From: DASXQK01 sp963724385
Lineage (GTDB): Bacteria; Pseudomonadota; Alphaproteobacteria; Dongiales; Dongiaceae
Reading direction: 5' to 3'
Length of the DNA: 64,000 bases
Assembly (NCBI GenBank): GCA_963724385.1
Contig: CAVRUJ010000001.1
Span: 2,890,439-2,954,438, forward strand
Made by a program: the position numbers and the translations under genes. The notes beneath the pieces were generated by a model. The model made no database searches and was not told the DNA's origin. It saw only the letters and a list, made by a program, of their open reading frames with translations. Within the stretch, counting starts at the first letter, position 1. Each line of letters begins with the position of its first letter. Below are positions 1 to 8,095 of the stretch, piece after piece.

Positions 1-228
1 ATGCTCGGCCTCACGGCCAAGCAGCTCGAGCTGAAGCTTCTGGACGAGGTCGGCATCGCCACCATCGCCGGCACCAGCTTCGGCGCCTATGGCGAGGGCT
101 ATCTGCGCATTTCCTATGCCAACAGCATCGAGAACATCGGGCTCGCCATGCAGCGCATGGGCGAATGGCTCGGTAGTACCGGATCGCAGAAATTCGTGGC
201 TCGGACATCGTCGCGAATTTCTGCGTGA
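1..228 (+). CDS. PLP-dependent aminotransferase, C-terminal end only
   Basis: This is the last part of a class I aminotransferase, the 5' part being outside the window. The stretch GTSFGAYGEGYLRISYANS at residues 24-42 is the usual C-terminal small-domain signature, with the Arg that binds the substrate carboxylate in YLRISYA. Family members normally stop a few residues after the helix ending in GEWL. Here the frame continues through 18 extra residues (GSTGSQKFVARTSSRISA) encoded by a palindromic repeat at 176-237, so the native C-terminus has been replaced. An aspartate-type substrate is possible but cannot be told from this fragment. Confidence 0.75.
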   Translation: MLGLTAKQLELKLLDEVGIATIAGTSFGAYGEGYLRISYANSIENIGLAMQRMGEWLGSTGSQKFVARTSSRISA

Positions 229-237
229 ATCCGGTAC
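176..237. repeat. Palindromic element 1 (nested inverted repeat)
   Basis: GTACCGGAT (176-184) pairs with ATCCGGTAC (229-237), and inside it CAGAAATTCG (187-196) pairs with CGAATTTCTG (214-223). It overlaps the 3' end of the aminotransferase gene and supplies its last codons and stop. It shares its outer GTACCG/CGGTAC ends with the palindrome at 254-280, so the two look like a REP-like pair. Confidence 0.7.
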
Positions 238-253
238 TCAAACTCAAAACCAT

Positions 254-280
254 GTACCGACTTTCTAGGAAAGTCGGTAC
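254..280. repeat. Palindromic element 2
   Basis: GTACCGACTTTC (254-265) and GAAAGTCGGTAC (269-280) are perfect inverted repeats around a 3-base loop. The ends match those of the element at 176-237. There is no T-run after it, so it is not a typical terminator. Confidence 0.7.
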
Positions 281-343
281 TGGGCGCAACGCCGCCTAAA
301 TGCGCGCCTCCCTGCCTAAGAAATAGGCAGCAGCTTCGACCAA

Positions 344-380
344 GGGCCGGCCTCCGCAAGGATGCCGGCCCTTTCCTTTT
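344..380 (+). terminator. Rho-independent terminator upstream of glnB
   Basis: GGGCCGGC (344-351) and GCCGGCCC (364-371) form an 8-bp GC stem followed by TTTCCTTTT. It would end transcription from the aminotransferase side directly before the sigma-54 promoter of glnB. A smaller hairpin, CTGCCTA/TAGGCAG, lies just before it at 312-330. Confidence 0.65.
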
Positions 381-397
381 TGGCACGGGAATTGCTT
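381..397 (+). promoter_or_regulatory. Sigma-54 (RpoN) promoter of glnB-glnA
   Basis: TGGCACGGGAATTGCTT matches the -24/-12 consensus TGGCAC-N5-TTGC exactly. It lies 44 bases before the glnB start. RpoN/NtrC control of glnBA under nitrogen limitation is established in Alphaproteobacteria; the NtrC enhancer was not identified here. Confidence 0.9.
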
Positions 398-440
398 GAA
401 GGCCGAGCGGCGACGGCCGAACAGTCTATGGAACCAAGTC

Positions 441-779
441 ATGAAAAAGATCGAAGCGATCATCAAGCCATTCAAGCTCGACGAGGTGAAGGACGCCCTC
501 CACGAGGTCGGGATCAAGGGCATCACCGTGACCGAGGCCAAGGGCTTCGGCCGCCAGAAGGGGCACACCGAGCTCTACCGGGGGGCGGAATATGTCGTCG
601 ATTTCCTGCCCAAGGTGAAGCTCGAAGTCGTGCTGGAAGACCAGCTGGTCGAACGCGCGGTCGAAGCGATCCAGCATGCCGCCCAGACGGGCCGCATCGG
701 CGACGGCAAGATCTTCATCACCACGATCGACGAGGTGATCCGGATCCGCACCGGCGAGCGCGGCGCCGAAGCCATCTGA
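441..779 (+). CDS. glnB: Nitrogen regulatory protein P-II
   Basis: This 112-residue cytoplasmic trimeric signal protein senses 2-oxoglutarate, ATP/ADP and glutamine status and controls NtrB, glutamine synthetase adenylylation and other targets. It has the full family length. The T-loop RGAEYVVDFLPK carries Tyr51, the uridylylation site, and the B-loop TGRIGDGKIF and C-loop region RIRTGERG are present. The start at 441 gives the canonical MKKIEAIIKPFKLDEVK; an upstream in-frame ATG at 396 would add 15 atypical residues and overlaps the -12 promoter element, so I reject it. It lies 64 bases before glnA, the usual glnBA operon. Confidence 0.97.
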   Translation: MKKIEAIIKPFKLDEVKDALHEVGIKGITVTEAKGFGRQKGHTELYRGAEYVVDFLPKVKLEVVLEDQLVERAVEAIQHAAQTGRIGDGKIFITTIDEVIRIRTGERGAEAI

Positions 780-843
780 ACCGCTGAAGCGAAACAAGAA
801 ACCGCTCTCACTCCAACGCAAGCAAGACGAAGGAACATCCGCC

Positions 844-2253
844 ATGGCCGACACGAAAAAAGTCTTCGACCTGATCAAGGAGCATGACGCCAAATACGTC
901 GACTTCCGCTTCACCGATCCGCGCGGGAAGTGGCAGCACCTTGCCCAGCACATCAACACCGTCAACGAGGAATCGCTCACCGAAGGCATCATGTTCGACG
1001 GCTCCTCCATCGCCGGATGGAAGGCGATCAACGAGTCCGACATGATCCTGCTGCCCGACTGCGCCACGGCGGTCATGGATCCCTTCGCCGCCCAGCCTTC
1101 GGTCATCGTCTTTTGCGACGTGCTGGAGCCGCTCACCGGCCAGAACTACAGCCGCGATCCCCGCTCGGTCGCCAAGAACGCCGAGGCCTATCTCAAGAGC
1201 ACCGGCATCGCCGACACCATGTTCGTCGGACCCGAGGCCGAATTCTTCGTCTTCGACGACGTCCGCTTCGACGTGCGCATGAACGGCGCCTTCTACGAGT
1301 TCAGCTCGGAGGAAGGCCCCTATGTCTCCGGCGACAAGATGGACGAAGGCAATACCGGCCACCGTCCGCCCATCAAGGGCGGCTATTTCCCGGTGCCGCC
1401 GGTCGATTCCGCCGCCGACCTCAGAGCCGAGATGCTCTCAACCATCCAGGACATGGGCGTATCGGTCGAGAAGCATCACCACGAAGTGGCGCCGAGCCAG
1501 CATGAGCTCGGCATCAAGTTCGATCATTTGGTGCGCTGCGCCGACAACATGCAGATCTACAAGTACGTCGTGCACAACGTCGCCCACAGCTACGGCAAGA
1601 CGGCGACCTTCATGCCGAAGCCGGTGAAGGGCGACAACGGCTCGGGCATGCATGTCCACAATTCGCTGTGGAAGGGCAACACGCCGCTGTTCGCGGGCAA
1701 CGGCTATGCCGACCTGTCGGAAACGGCGCTCCACTACATCGGCGGTATCATCAAGCACGCCAAGGCGCTCAACGCCTTCACCAACCCGACGACCAACAGC
1801 TACAAGCGCCTCATTCCCGGCTTCGAGGCGCCGGTGCTGCTGGCCTATTCCTCGCGCAACCGTTCGGCCTCATGCCGCATCCCCTATGTGGCGAGCCCGA
1901 AGGGCAAGCGCGTCGAGGTGCGCTTCCCCGACCCCGCCGCCAATCCCTATCTCGCCTACGCCGCCCTCCTGATGGCGGGTCTGGACGGGATCCAGAACAA
2001 GATCCATCCGGGCGACCCTATGGACAAGAACCTCTACGACCTGCCGCCCGAGGAACTGAAGAACATCCCGACCGTCTGCGGCTCGCTGCGGGAAGCGGTG
2101 ACGGCGCTCCAGGCCGACAACGCCTTCCTGAAAAAGGGCGACGTCTTCACCGACGATCTCATCCACTCCTACCTCGAGCTGAAGTGGGAAGAGATCTACG
2201 CCTACGAGCACACGCCGCACCCGATCGAATTCAAGATGTATTACAGCGTCTGA
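844..2253 (+). CDS. glnA: Glutamine synthetase type I
   Basis: GlnA makes glutamine from glutamate, ammonia and ATP as a cytoplasmic dodecamer. The 469-residue length is standard. The N-terminal beta-grasp domain includes MFDGSSIAGW. The catalytic domain shows the Mg-binding EAEFFVFDD, the KPVKGDNGSGMHVHNS loop, the NPTTNSYKRL stretch and the ATP-binding RNRSASCRIP. Tyr398 in KNLYDLPPEE is the adenylylation site, so the enzyme is of the GlnE-regulated subtype. A strong hairpin with a T-rich tail follows at 2273. Cotranscription with glnB from the RpoN promoter is inferred from spacing and orientation. Confidence 0.98.
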   Translation: MADTKKVFDLIKEHDAKYVDFRFTDPRGKWQHLAQHINTVNEESLTEGIMFDGSSIAGWKAINESDMILLPDCATAVMDPFAAQPSVIVFCDVLEPLTGQNYSRDPRSVAKNAEAYLKSTGIADTMFVGPEAEFFVFDDVRFDVRMNGAFYEFSSEEGPYVSGDKMDEGNTGHRPPIKGGYFPVPPVDSAADLRAEMLSTIQDMGVSVEKHHHEVAPSQHELGIKFDHLVRCADNMQIYKYVVHNVAHSYGKTATFMPKPVKGDNGSGMHVHNSLWKGNTPLFAGNGYADLSETALHYIGGIIKHAKALNAFTNPTTNSYKRLIPGFEAPVLLAYSSRNRSASCRIPYVASPKGKRVEVRFPDPAANPYLAYAALLMAGLDGIQNKIHPGDPMDKNLYDLPPEELKNIPTVCGSLREAVTALQADNAFLKKGDVFTDDLIHSYLELKWEEIYAYEHTPHPIEFKMYYSV

Positions 2254-2272
2254 GTTGGGAGTGAGGCGCCTC

Positions 2273-2313
2273 GCCCCCTGGCCCGCCGCGGCGGGTCGGG
2301 GGGCGTTTTGTTT
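2273..2313 (+). terminator. glnA terminator
   Basis: GCCCCC...GGGGGGC encloses CCCGCCGCGGCGGG, making a long GC-rich stem (2273-2304) followed by GTTTTGTTTT. It lies 20 bases after the glnA stop. Confidence 0.8.
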
Positions 2314-2345
2314 TGGAGAACGTGATGAACTGACCTTTTTCCCGC

Positions 2346-2443
2346 GTCATGGCCGGGCGCAAGACCCGGCCATCCACGTCGTTGGGCCAAACGAGAAAAC
2401 CGTGGATGCCCGGGTCTCGGCCGTTGGCCGGCCCGGGCATGAC
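2346..2443. repeat. Dispersed palindromic repeat, CGTCATGGCCGGGC type
   Basis: GTCATGGCCGGGC (2346-2358) and GCCCGGGCATGAC (2431-2443) are inverted repeats, with nested pairs GGCCGGG/CCCGGCC and ATCCACG/CGTGGAT inside. This kind of intergenic palindrome is common in large alphaproteobacterial genomes. A half-length relative lies at 4358-4400. It has no coding content. Confidence 0.7.
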
Positions 2444-2472
2444 GGCGGTGGGTTCTCTAGCCGGGCAGGCCT

Positions 2473-2640
2473 CTACTCCCCCCACGCGAACGGATTGAAG
2501 CTGATCCCGCGGTCGTGGGTATCGATGCCCTCGCGGCGCTTCAGGAACCCGATCGTGGCGTAGGTGAGCAGCGTGGCGAGAGTCTCATAGGCCGACTTCA
2601 CCAGCCACTGAGTCACGACCGCGCCCAAGAGGACGCCAGT
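2473..2640 (-). pseudogene. Detached 3' fragment of a queuosine-precursor transporter gene
   Basis: About 168 bases closely match the 3' end of the transporter gene at 5130-5816, including the stop codon (CTA at 2473-2475) and the codons for the C-terminal residues around GISFNPFAWGE. Similarity ends abruptly near 2640. There is no start codon or upstream part, so this is a partial duplicate left between glnA and the cyclase gene. Differences are spread as single substitutions, which suggests the copy is not recent. Confidence 0.75.
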
Positions 2641-2678
2641 CAGAACAGTGCGCCGAGTTGAACTCGCTGGGGTTCCCT

Positions 2679-4205
2679 TCAGCGGGCCGGGATGGCGCCG
2701 CCGCTTACCGTCGGCGCCGCGACCCGCCAGACCTGCATGTCCTGTCGGACGCCCTTGAGCTGGGCGACGCTGGTCTTGGGTGCGAAGGGTGCCAGCAGCT
2801 GCTGGACGCCCTCGGCGTCATGGACGGAGTCCGAGAGATAGATTTCGTCGGCGTCGGCCAGATGCTGCACGCGAGCGGCGATGTTGACGGTCTGGCCGAA
2901 ATAGTCGAGCCGGTCGTTGAGGGTGACCGCGATCGCCGCGCCCTTGTGCACGCCGATCTTGAGGATCAGCTCGCGATCCGGTCGGGCGCGGTTGAAGGAG
3001 GCGATCGCCTCGCGCATGGCCAGCGCCGCGCCCACCGCGTCAACGGGATCGAGGAAGGCCGCCATCACGGCATCGCCGATGGTCTTGATGATGGCCCCGT
3101 TGAAGCGCTGGGTGACCGCCTGCAGATGCTCGAAATGTTGCTGCACCAGGGAGAAGGCATTCAGGTCACCGAGACGGTCGTAGAGCGCCGTCGAGCCCTT
3201 GAGATCGGTGAAGAGCAGCGCGATGTCCTTGACGGCGATTCCCTCGCTCGCCCGGATCACCTCGGACCGGAAGAGATCGCGGAAGGCCTGGGTGGTCAGC
3301 AGCCGTTTTCCGGTGAGGAACGGCAGGAACTTGATGGGGGCGTGGCCGAACTCGAAATCGGGCGGCAGGACCGCCAGGCAGAAGGTACCACGCTCGGCGG
3401 TCAGGTTCTCCACCGCGAAGGTGATCCGTCCCGGTGCCAACTCGCCTGTGGTGTGGGTGCGCACCGGATGCTCGAAGCGCACAGGCACCACCTGTTCGCC
3501 CGGCACCGCCGGGCCGGCGACAGTGTAGAGCGGGGCGGCCTTGCCCTCGGCGCTGACGCCGAGAATGACTTCCGCGCCTTGCATCTCGATGGTGAACCGC
3601 GTCGTCTCGCCCGGCGGCAGGAAACCCAGCGCCTTGATGACCTGAGCCTGGAAATCGATGAAGCGCGTCCCGTCCGGCAATACCCCGTCGGGCGACCCGC
3701 CCATACGAAAGTATTCCACTGCCGAAAGCCGCTCGGGATGATGGAAGGCGATGTCGCGGATCCGAGAGCTGACGGTGAAGGTGATGGCGATGTAGTCATC
3801 CAGGTTGGCTTCGTAGTCGACCTGGCAGAAGTTGCAGTGGAACTGGCCATGTACGCCCTTGAGGCTGCCGAAGCTCTCGACAACGCAGGAGCATTGCTGG
3901 CAGAGCAGCTGCCAATCCATTTCGAAGAGGCCGAGGGAGGTAGCGTAAAGAAAGAGATCGATGACCTCGGTCTCCTTGAGATTCTTCTCGCGGGCGAAGG
4001 TGAAGGGGTTGATGCGGAACAGCCCCTCATCATTCGCCGAGCGGATATGGCTCTCGAGCTTGGAGACCAGACGCGGGCTCCAGGCCCGAGCCTTCTCGAG
4101 CTCGGCAAGACGCTCATCCAGCAGCTGTTCGTTGATCGCGGCGCCCATACGCGTCCCCTCGAACTGTTCCAACTTACCATCCGACCGGAGCCGACGCGAT
4201 AGCAC
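2679..4205 (-). CDS. Class III adenylate/guanylate cyclase with N-terminal DUF5939-like region
   Basis: This 508-residue protein has a C-terminal class III nucleotide cyclase domain (about residues 325-490): LLFTDLKGSTALYDRLGD holds the first metal-binding Asp, TIGDAVMAAF the second conserved turn, and DYFGQTVNIAARVQ the Asn/Arg that stabilise the transition state. It should convert ATP to cAMP or GTP to cGMP. The N-terminal 300 residues resemble the uncharacterised DUF5939 region found with bacterial cyclases. They include a Cys cluster, CQQCSC and HCNFC, that could bind a metal. No membrane segment is evident, so it is probably cytosolic. Several ATGs near the start (residues 1 and 20) leave the exact N-terminus open. 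It is transcribed towards glnA and stands alone. Confidence 0.88.
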   Translation of the reverse strand: MLSRRLRSDGKLEQFEGTRMGAAINEQLLDERLAELEKARAWSPRLVSKLESHIRSANDEGLFRINPFTFAREKNLKETEVIDLFLYATSLGLFEMDWQLLCQQCSCVVESFGSLKGVHGQFHCNFCQVDYEANLDDYIAITFTVSSRIRDIAFHHPERLSAVEYFRMGGSPDGVLPDGTRFIDFQAQVIKALGFLPPGETTRFTIEMQGAEVILGVSAEGKAAPLYTVAGPAVPGEQVVPVRFEHPVRTHTTGELAPGRITFAVENLTAERGTFCLAVLPPDFEFGHAPIKFLPFLTGKRLLTTQAFRDLFRSEVIRASEGIAVKDIALLFTDLKGSTALYDRLGDLNAFSLVQQHFEHLQAVTQRFNGAIIKTIGDAVMAAFLDPVDAVGAALAMREAIASFNRARPDRELILKIGVHKGAAIAVTLNDRLDYFGQTVNIAARVQHLADADEIYLSDSVHDAEGVQQLLAPFAPKTSVAQLKGVRQDMQVWRVAAPTVSGGAIPAR

Positions 4206-4556
4206 AGGCGGCGGTCAGGCTTATCGCAGGGAGTCCATTGGGCCGACTTCCACTATGGGTCATCAGCAGAAGCGACAAGGCCGCACCCGATGTCCGTTTA
4301 GGGCGCGTCAGGGGGTGCTTCTCTTTGCGGGAAGACAGTGGATGGCCTCTCTCTTTCGTCATGGCCGGGTCGACCGAAGGTCGAGACCCGGGCATCCACG
4401 TCCTCTATCTATGTGCCAATCCACGCGGATCGCCGGGGCACGCTGGACCACGGAGAATTGGTCATGCCTTCGGAATTCCGCCCAGAGACGCGACGAGAGA
4501 GTAAGCGTCGCCGTTGCGCAACCATTGGCTTAGGGGATACATAGCCGGCCGACGAA
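4206..4556. other. Intergenic region without a convincing gene
   Basis: The only recognisable content is a hairpin-forming repeat at 4358-4400, related to the palindrome at 2346-2443 (core CCGGGTCGACC/GGTCGAGACCCGG). Short open frames in this stretch show no coherent protein character. Confidence 0.55.
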
Positions 4557-5099
4557 ATGGTCAAGCCACTGGAAAAGGAACTCACCATCGCGCCGCAGCC
4601 AGCCTGCTGGGCGCCGGCGACCCAGTATTTCTATCCGGGCAGTTCCGTTTCCTCCCCGCCATCCGGCCTTCTCGCTGATATCGCATACAATCGTGGCCAC
4701 TATGGGGAGGATGGCTTCGTGTTCGGTGTCGGCGGACTTTCGCTGATCCTGCTCTTGATACTGTCATTGATTCTTAGAAAGTCTCTTGCGAGAAACATCG
4801 CGAATATCTTCGTGGTCTCCACGTCTTTGGCAATTGTGGCCTACTTCATCCTGCTGGTGGCGTACAACCTGATCATCACGCCCGTCGGTAGCTGCCTCGA
4901 AGTCGCGGAATTGTGGCTGTCCTTACCGTTTTTGGACTCTCTTCTGCCCACATCCTTAGCCTTCCTCATACTCGCCGCCTTAATGATGCGGCGCCGGAGG
5001 CCGATCGAAGGCGGCTTGACGATACTTTATGTGACGTTGTTTGCGCTGTTCTCGTTCTGGCACCTGGCGGTCGCCTGCGCGCCCCAATACGTTTACTGA
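4557..5099 (+). CDS. Small multi-pass membrane protein, unknown function
   Basis: A 180-residue protein with about four hydrophobic segments: residues 57-74 (VGGLSLILLLILSLILRK), 85-105, 120-142 and 155-175. A charged RRRRRPIEG loop follows the third segment. I do not recognise a family. Base composition is somewhat more AT-rich than the flanking genes. It points towards the transporter gene on the other strand, with 30 bases between their stops, so there is no operon context. The ATG at 4557 is the only sensible start. Confidence 0.6.
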   Translation: MVKPLEKELTIAPQPACWAPATQYFYPGSSVSSPPSGLLADIAYNRGHYGEDGFVFGVGGLSLILLLILSLILRKSLARNIANIFVVSTSLAIVAYFILLVAYNLIITPVGSCLEVAELWLSLPFLDSLLPTSLAFLILAALMMRRRRPIEGGLTILYVTLFALFSFWHLAVACAPQYVY

Positions 5100-5129
5100 G
5101 CCAACTCAAGCTATCCGACAGCGCGTCGC

Positions 5130-5816
5130 CTACTCTCCCCACGCGAAAGGATTGAAGCTGATCCCACGATCGTAGGTGTCGATGCCCTCGCGGCGCTTCA
5201 GGAAGCCAACCATGGCGTAGGTGAGCGGCGTGGCGAGAGCCTCGTAAGCCGACTTCACCAGCCACTGGGTCACGACCGCGCCCAAGAGGATGCCGGCCGG
5301 CATCTGGCCCCAGAAGGCGAGCGTGATGAACACGGCGGAATCGAGCCCCTGCCCCACCAGGGTCGAACCGATGGCGCGCAGCCAGAGATGCTTGCCCGCC
5401 ATGGCGACCTTGAGGCGCGACATGACCATGGTGTTGGCGAACTCACCCACCAGATAGGCGACGAAGGAGGCGCCGAGCAGCCGCGGCGTCGCGCCCAGGA
5501 TGCTGTCATAGGCGCCCTGGTTCGGCCAGAACGGCGCCGCAGGCAATAGGCCGCCGAGCCAAATGGCAAGCACCGCCAGAAGATTGCAGAAGAACCCGAG
5601 CCAGATGACCCGGCGCGCCGCCCGATAGCCGTACACTTCGGTCAGCACATCGGCTAAGAGGTAGCTCAAGGGGAAGATGACGATGCCCGCCGGCAGGACC
5701 AGCCCGCCGACCATGCTGAGCTTGACCGCGATGATGTTGGACACCACCAGGCAGGTGACGAACAGGGCCGTCACCGCCACGAAATAGGACGAAGGGCGCT
5801 TCGCTTGCTCGGTCAT
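5130..5816 (-). CDS. yhhQ: Queuosine precursor transporter (YhhQ/VUT family)
   Basis: An integral inner-membrane protein of about 228 residues with six hydrophobic segments. The conserved SNIIAVKLS in the first helix, FPLSYLLADVLTEVYGYRAARR, FVAYLVGEFANT and the GSTLVGQGLDSAVF motif are those of the family that imports preQ0/preQ1. Start at 5816 (MTEQAKRPSS) is chosen over 5882 because the upstream 22 residues lack family likeness. The gene is divergent from queA-tgt-queF-queG, so uptake and synthesis of queuosine are encoded side by side. Its 3' end is duplicated as a fragment at 2473-2640. Confidence 0.9.
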   Translation of the reverse strand: MTEQAKRPSSYFVAVTALFVTCLVVSNIIAVKLSMVGGLVLPAGIVIFPLSYLLADVLTEVYGYRAARRVIWLGFFCNLLAVLAIWLGGLLPAAPFWPNQGAYDSILGATPRLLGASFVAYLVGEFANTMVMSRLKVAMAGKHLWLRAIGSTLVGQGLDSAVFITLAFWGQMPAGILLGAVVTQWLVKSAYEALATPLTYAMVGFLKRREGIDTYDRGISFNPFAWGE

Positions 5817-5860
5817 CGCTGTCACTGCAATTCTCGCCGGCCGGGGCTGCTTGCTGAGGC

Positions 5861-6961
5861 ATGGCGGGTCGATTGTCAACATGGCCTGAGCCGCGCGCGG
5901 CCTTGACCCTCCGCCTCAGCGATTTCGATTTCGACCTGCCGCCGGAACTCGTCGCCCGGCATCCCGCGAGCCCGCGGGATTCGGCCCGGTTGCTGCGAGT
6001 GAGCGCGGCGGGCCTCGAGGATCGCCACGTCCGCGACCTGCCGGCCCTGCTCCGGCCCGGCGACCTGATGGTCTTCAACGACACCAAGGTGATCCCGGCC
6101 CAGCTCGCGGGCATTCGGCCTGCCGGCGGCGGGCGCGGCGAGGTCGCGGTCGAGGTGACCCTCCTGAAGGAAACCGGCAGCGGCCACTGGCAGGCGCTGG
6201 CCAGGCCCGGCCGGCGCCTCAGGCCCGCCGACCGCATCGAGTTCGCCCCAGGCTTCTCGGCCACGGTCGGGTCGAAGGGTGAAGGCGGCAAAATCGCGCT
6301 CGCCTTCGGCCTCGCCGGACCGGCGCTTGCCGAAGCGATTCACAGGCACGGCGCCATGCCGCTGCCGCCCTATATCCGCAAGCTGCGGCCCGTGGAGAGC
6401 CGCGACGCGGCGGATTACCAGACCGTCTATGCGCGGCATGAGGGCGCGGTCGCGGCACCCACCGCCGGCCTGCATTTCACGCCGGAACTTCTTGCCGCTC
6501 TCGACGCCCGGGGCATCGAACGCGCCCATCTGACGCTCCACGTCGGCGCCGGCACCTTCCTGCCGGTGAAGAGCGAGCGCATCGCCGAGCACCGCATGCA
6601 TGGCGAGTGGGGCGAGATCGGCGAAGCCGCCGCCGCGACGATCAATCGGGCCAAGGCCGAGGGCCGCAGGCTCATCGCCGTCGGCACGACGAGCTTGCGC
6701 CTGCTGGAGACTGCGGCCGACGAAGACGGCCGCGTCAGGCCGTTCAAGGGCGAAACGGACATCTTCATTGCGCCCGGCTATGGTTTCCGGACCGCGGACC
6801 TGCTGATGACCAATTTCCATCTGCCGAAATCGACCCTTTTCATGCTGGTCGCTGCCTTCGCCGGGCTCGAGCGCATGAAGGCCGCCTATGCCCACGCGAT
6901 CCACCAGCGCTACCGGTTCTTCTCCTACGGCGACGCCTGCCTCTTGGAACGGGCGTCGTGA
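5861..6961 (+). CDS. queA: S-adenosylmethionine:tRNA ribosyltransferase-isomerase
   Basis: QueA transfers and isomerises the ribosyl group of SAM onto preQ1-tRNA to give epoxyqueuosine. The family signatures are all visible: LRPGDLMVFNDTKVIPA, RHGAMPLPPYI, DYQTVYARHEGAVAAPTAGLHF, HVGAGTFLPV, GTTSLRLLE and TNFHLPKSTL. An ATG at 5861 gives 366 residues, while TTG at 5903 gives MTLRLSDFDFDLP, which fits the usual N-terminus better; I keep the ATG with that caveat. The stop overlaps the tgt start by four bases (GTGA), so the two are translationally coupled. Confidence 0.95.
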   Translation: MAGRLSTWPEPRAALTLRLSDFDFDLPPELVARHPASPRDSARLLRVSAAGLEDRHVRDLPALLRPGDLMVFNDTKVIPAQLAGIRPAGGGRGEVAVEVTLLKETGSGHWQALARPGRRLRPADRIEFAPGFSATVGSKGEGGKIALAFGLAGPALAEAIHRHGAMPLPPYIRKLRPVESRDAADYQTVYARHEGAVAAPTAGLHFTPELLAALDARGIERAHLTLHVGAGTFLPVKSERIAEHRMHGEWGEIGEAAAATINRAKAEGRRLIAVGTTSLRLLETAADEDGRVRPFKGETDIFIAPGYGFRTADLLMTNFHLPKSTLFMLVAAFAGLERMKAAYAHAIHQRYRFFSYGDACLLERAS

Positions 6962-8076
6962 GCGGGGGCTCTTTCGCGCTGCTGGCAAGCGACGGCAAGG
7001 CCCGGCGCGGACACCTCACCACGGCACACGGCACCGTCGAGACGCCCGCCTTCATGCCCGTAGGCACGGCCGGCACCGTCAAGGCCATGCTGCCGGAATC
7101 GGTCGCGGCGACCGGCGCGGAGATCCTGCTCGGCAACACCTATCACCTGATGCTGCGCCCTGGGGCCGAGCGGGTGGCGGCGCTGGGCGGACTTCACCGA
7201 TTCATGAACTGGCCGAAATCCATCCTCACCGATTCCGGCGGCTTCCAGGTCATGAGCCTTTCGGAGCTGCGCAAGATCGGCGAAGTGGGCGTCGAGTTCC
7301 GCTCCCATGTCGACGGGACCAGGCATCTGCTCACGCCTGAGCGCAGCATCGAGATCCAGGACCTCCTCGACGCCGACGTCAGCATGTGCCTGGACGAATG
7401 CACGCCCTTTCCGGCGACCGAAACGGAAGCCGCCGACTCCATGCGGCTTTCCATGCGCTGGGCCGAGCGCTGCCGCTACGCCTTTCGCCGGCGGCCGGGG
7501 TACTTGCTGTTCGGGATCATGCAGGGCGGCATCTACGAACAGTTCCGGCAGGAGTCCGCCGATGCGCTCGCCGCCCTCGGCTTCGACGGCTACGCCATCG
7601 GCGGGCTCGCCATCGGCGAAGGCCAGCAGCAGATGTTCCGCATCCTCGATTTCGCGCCCGATTTCCTGCCGGCCGATCGCCCGCGCTATCTCATGGGCGT
7701 GGGGACGCCGGAAGATATCGTCGGCGCGGTGGCCCGCGGGATCGACATGTTCGACTGCGTCATGCCCACCCGGTCGGGGCGCACTGGCCAGGCCTTCACC
7801 CGCTTTGGCGAGATGAACCTGCGCAACGCGCGCCACGCCGAGGACCTCCAGCCCTTGGACCCGGCTTGCGCCTGCCCGGCCTGCCGCGGCTATTCGCGCG
7901 GCTATCTCCATCACCTGGTGAAGTCGAAGGAGATCCTGGCCTCGATGCTGTTGACCTGGCACAACCTGCACTACTATCAGCAGCTCATGGCCGCCTTGCG
8001 CGCGGCGATCGCGGAGCGGCACTTCGCCGATTTCCGGGCAGCCTTCGAGGAAGAACGCGCGCGCGGCGAGGCTTGA
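6958..8076 (+). CDS. tgt: tRNA-guanine (queuine) transglycosylase
   Basis: Tgt exchanges guanine-34 of GUN tRNAs for preQ1. The 372-residue product starts with GTG at 6958, overlapping queA; this gives the normal N-terminus and length. The active-site stretches are present: LTDSGGFQVMSL with the general-base Asp, and GIDMFDCVMPTRSGR with the nucleophilic Asp. The zinc site is C-A-C-P-A-C followed by YLHHLVKSKE near residue 320. An open frame continues further upstream, but it overlaps queA and is antithetic to the family start. It is the second gene of the queuosine operon. Confidence 0.97.
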   Translation: MSGGSFALLASDGKARRGHLTTAHGTVETPAFMPVGTAGTVKAMLPESVAATGAEILLGNTYHLMLRPGAERVAALGGLHRFMNWPKSILTDSGGFQVMSLSELRKIGEVGVEFRSHVDGTRHLLTPERSIEIQDLLDADVSMCLDECTPFPATETEAADSMRLSMRWAERCRYAFRRRPGYLLFGIMQGGIYEQFRQESADALAALGFDGYAIGGLAIGEGQQQMFRILDFAPDFLPADRPRYLMGVGTPEDIVGAVARGIDMFDCVMPTRSGRTGQAFTRFGEMNLRNARHAEDLQPLDPACACPACRGYSRGYLHHLVKSKEILASMLLTWHNLHYYQQLMAALRAAIAERHFADFRAAFEEERARGEA

Positions 8077-8095
8077 GGGAGCGGCGGAGAGCGGC

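Noticed and set aside
2612..2625. GTCACGACC matches at 2612 and 5266
   Set aside because: Both are part of the transporter coding sequence and its duplicate, unrelated to the phage motif.
2658..4202. 514-codon plus-strand open frame over the cyclase gene
   Set aside because: Exact antisense of a well-supported cyclase; no domain likeness and typical shadow composition.
5817..5860. Possible preQ1 riboswitch between the transporter and queA
   Set aside because: The gap is only 44 bases and shows no suitable stem or A-rich tail.
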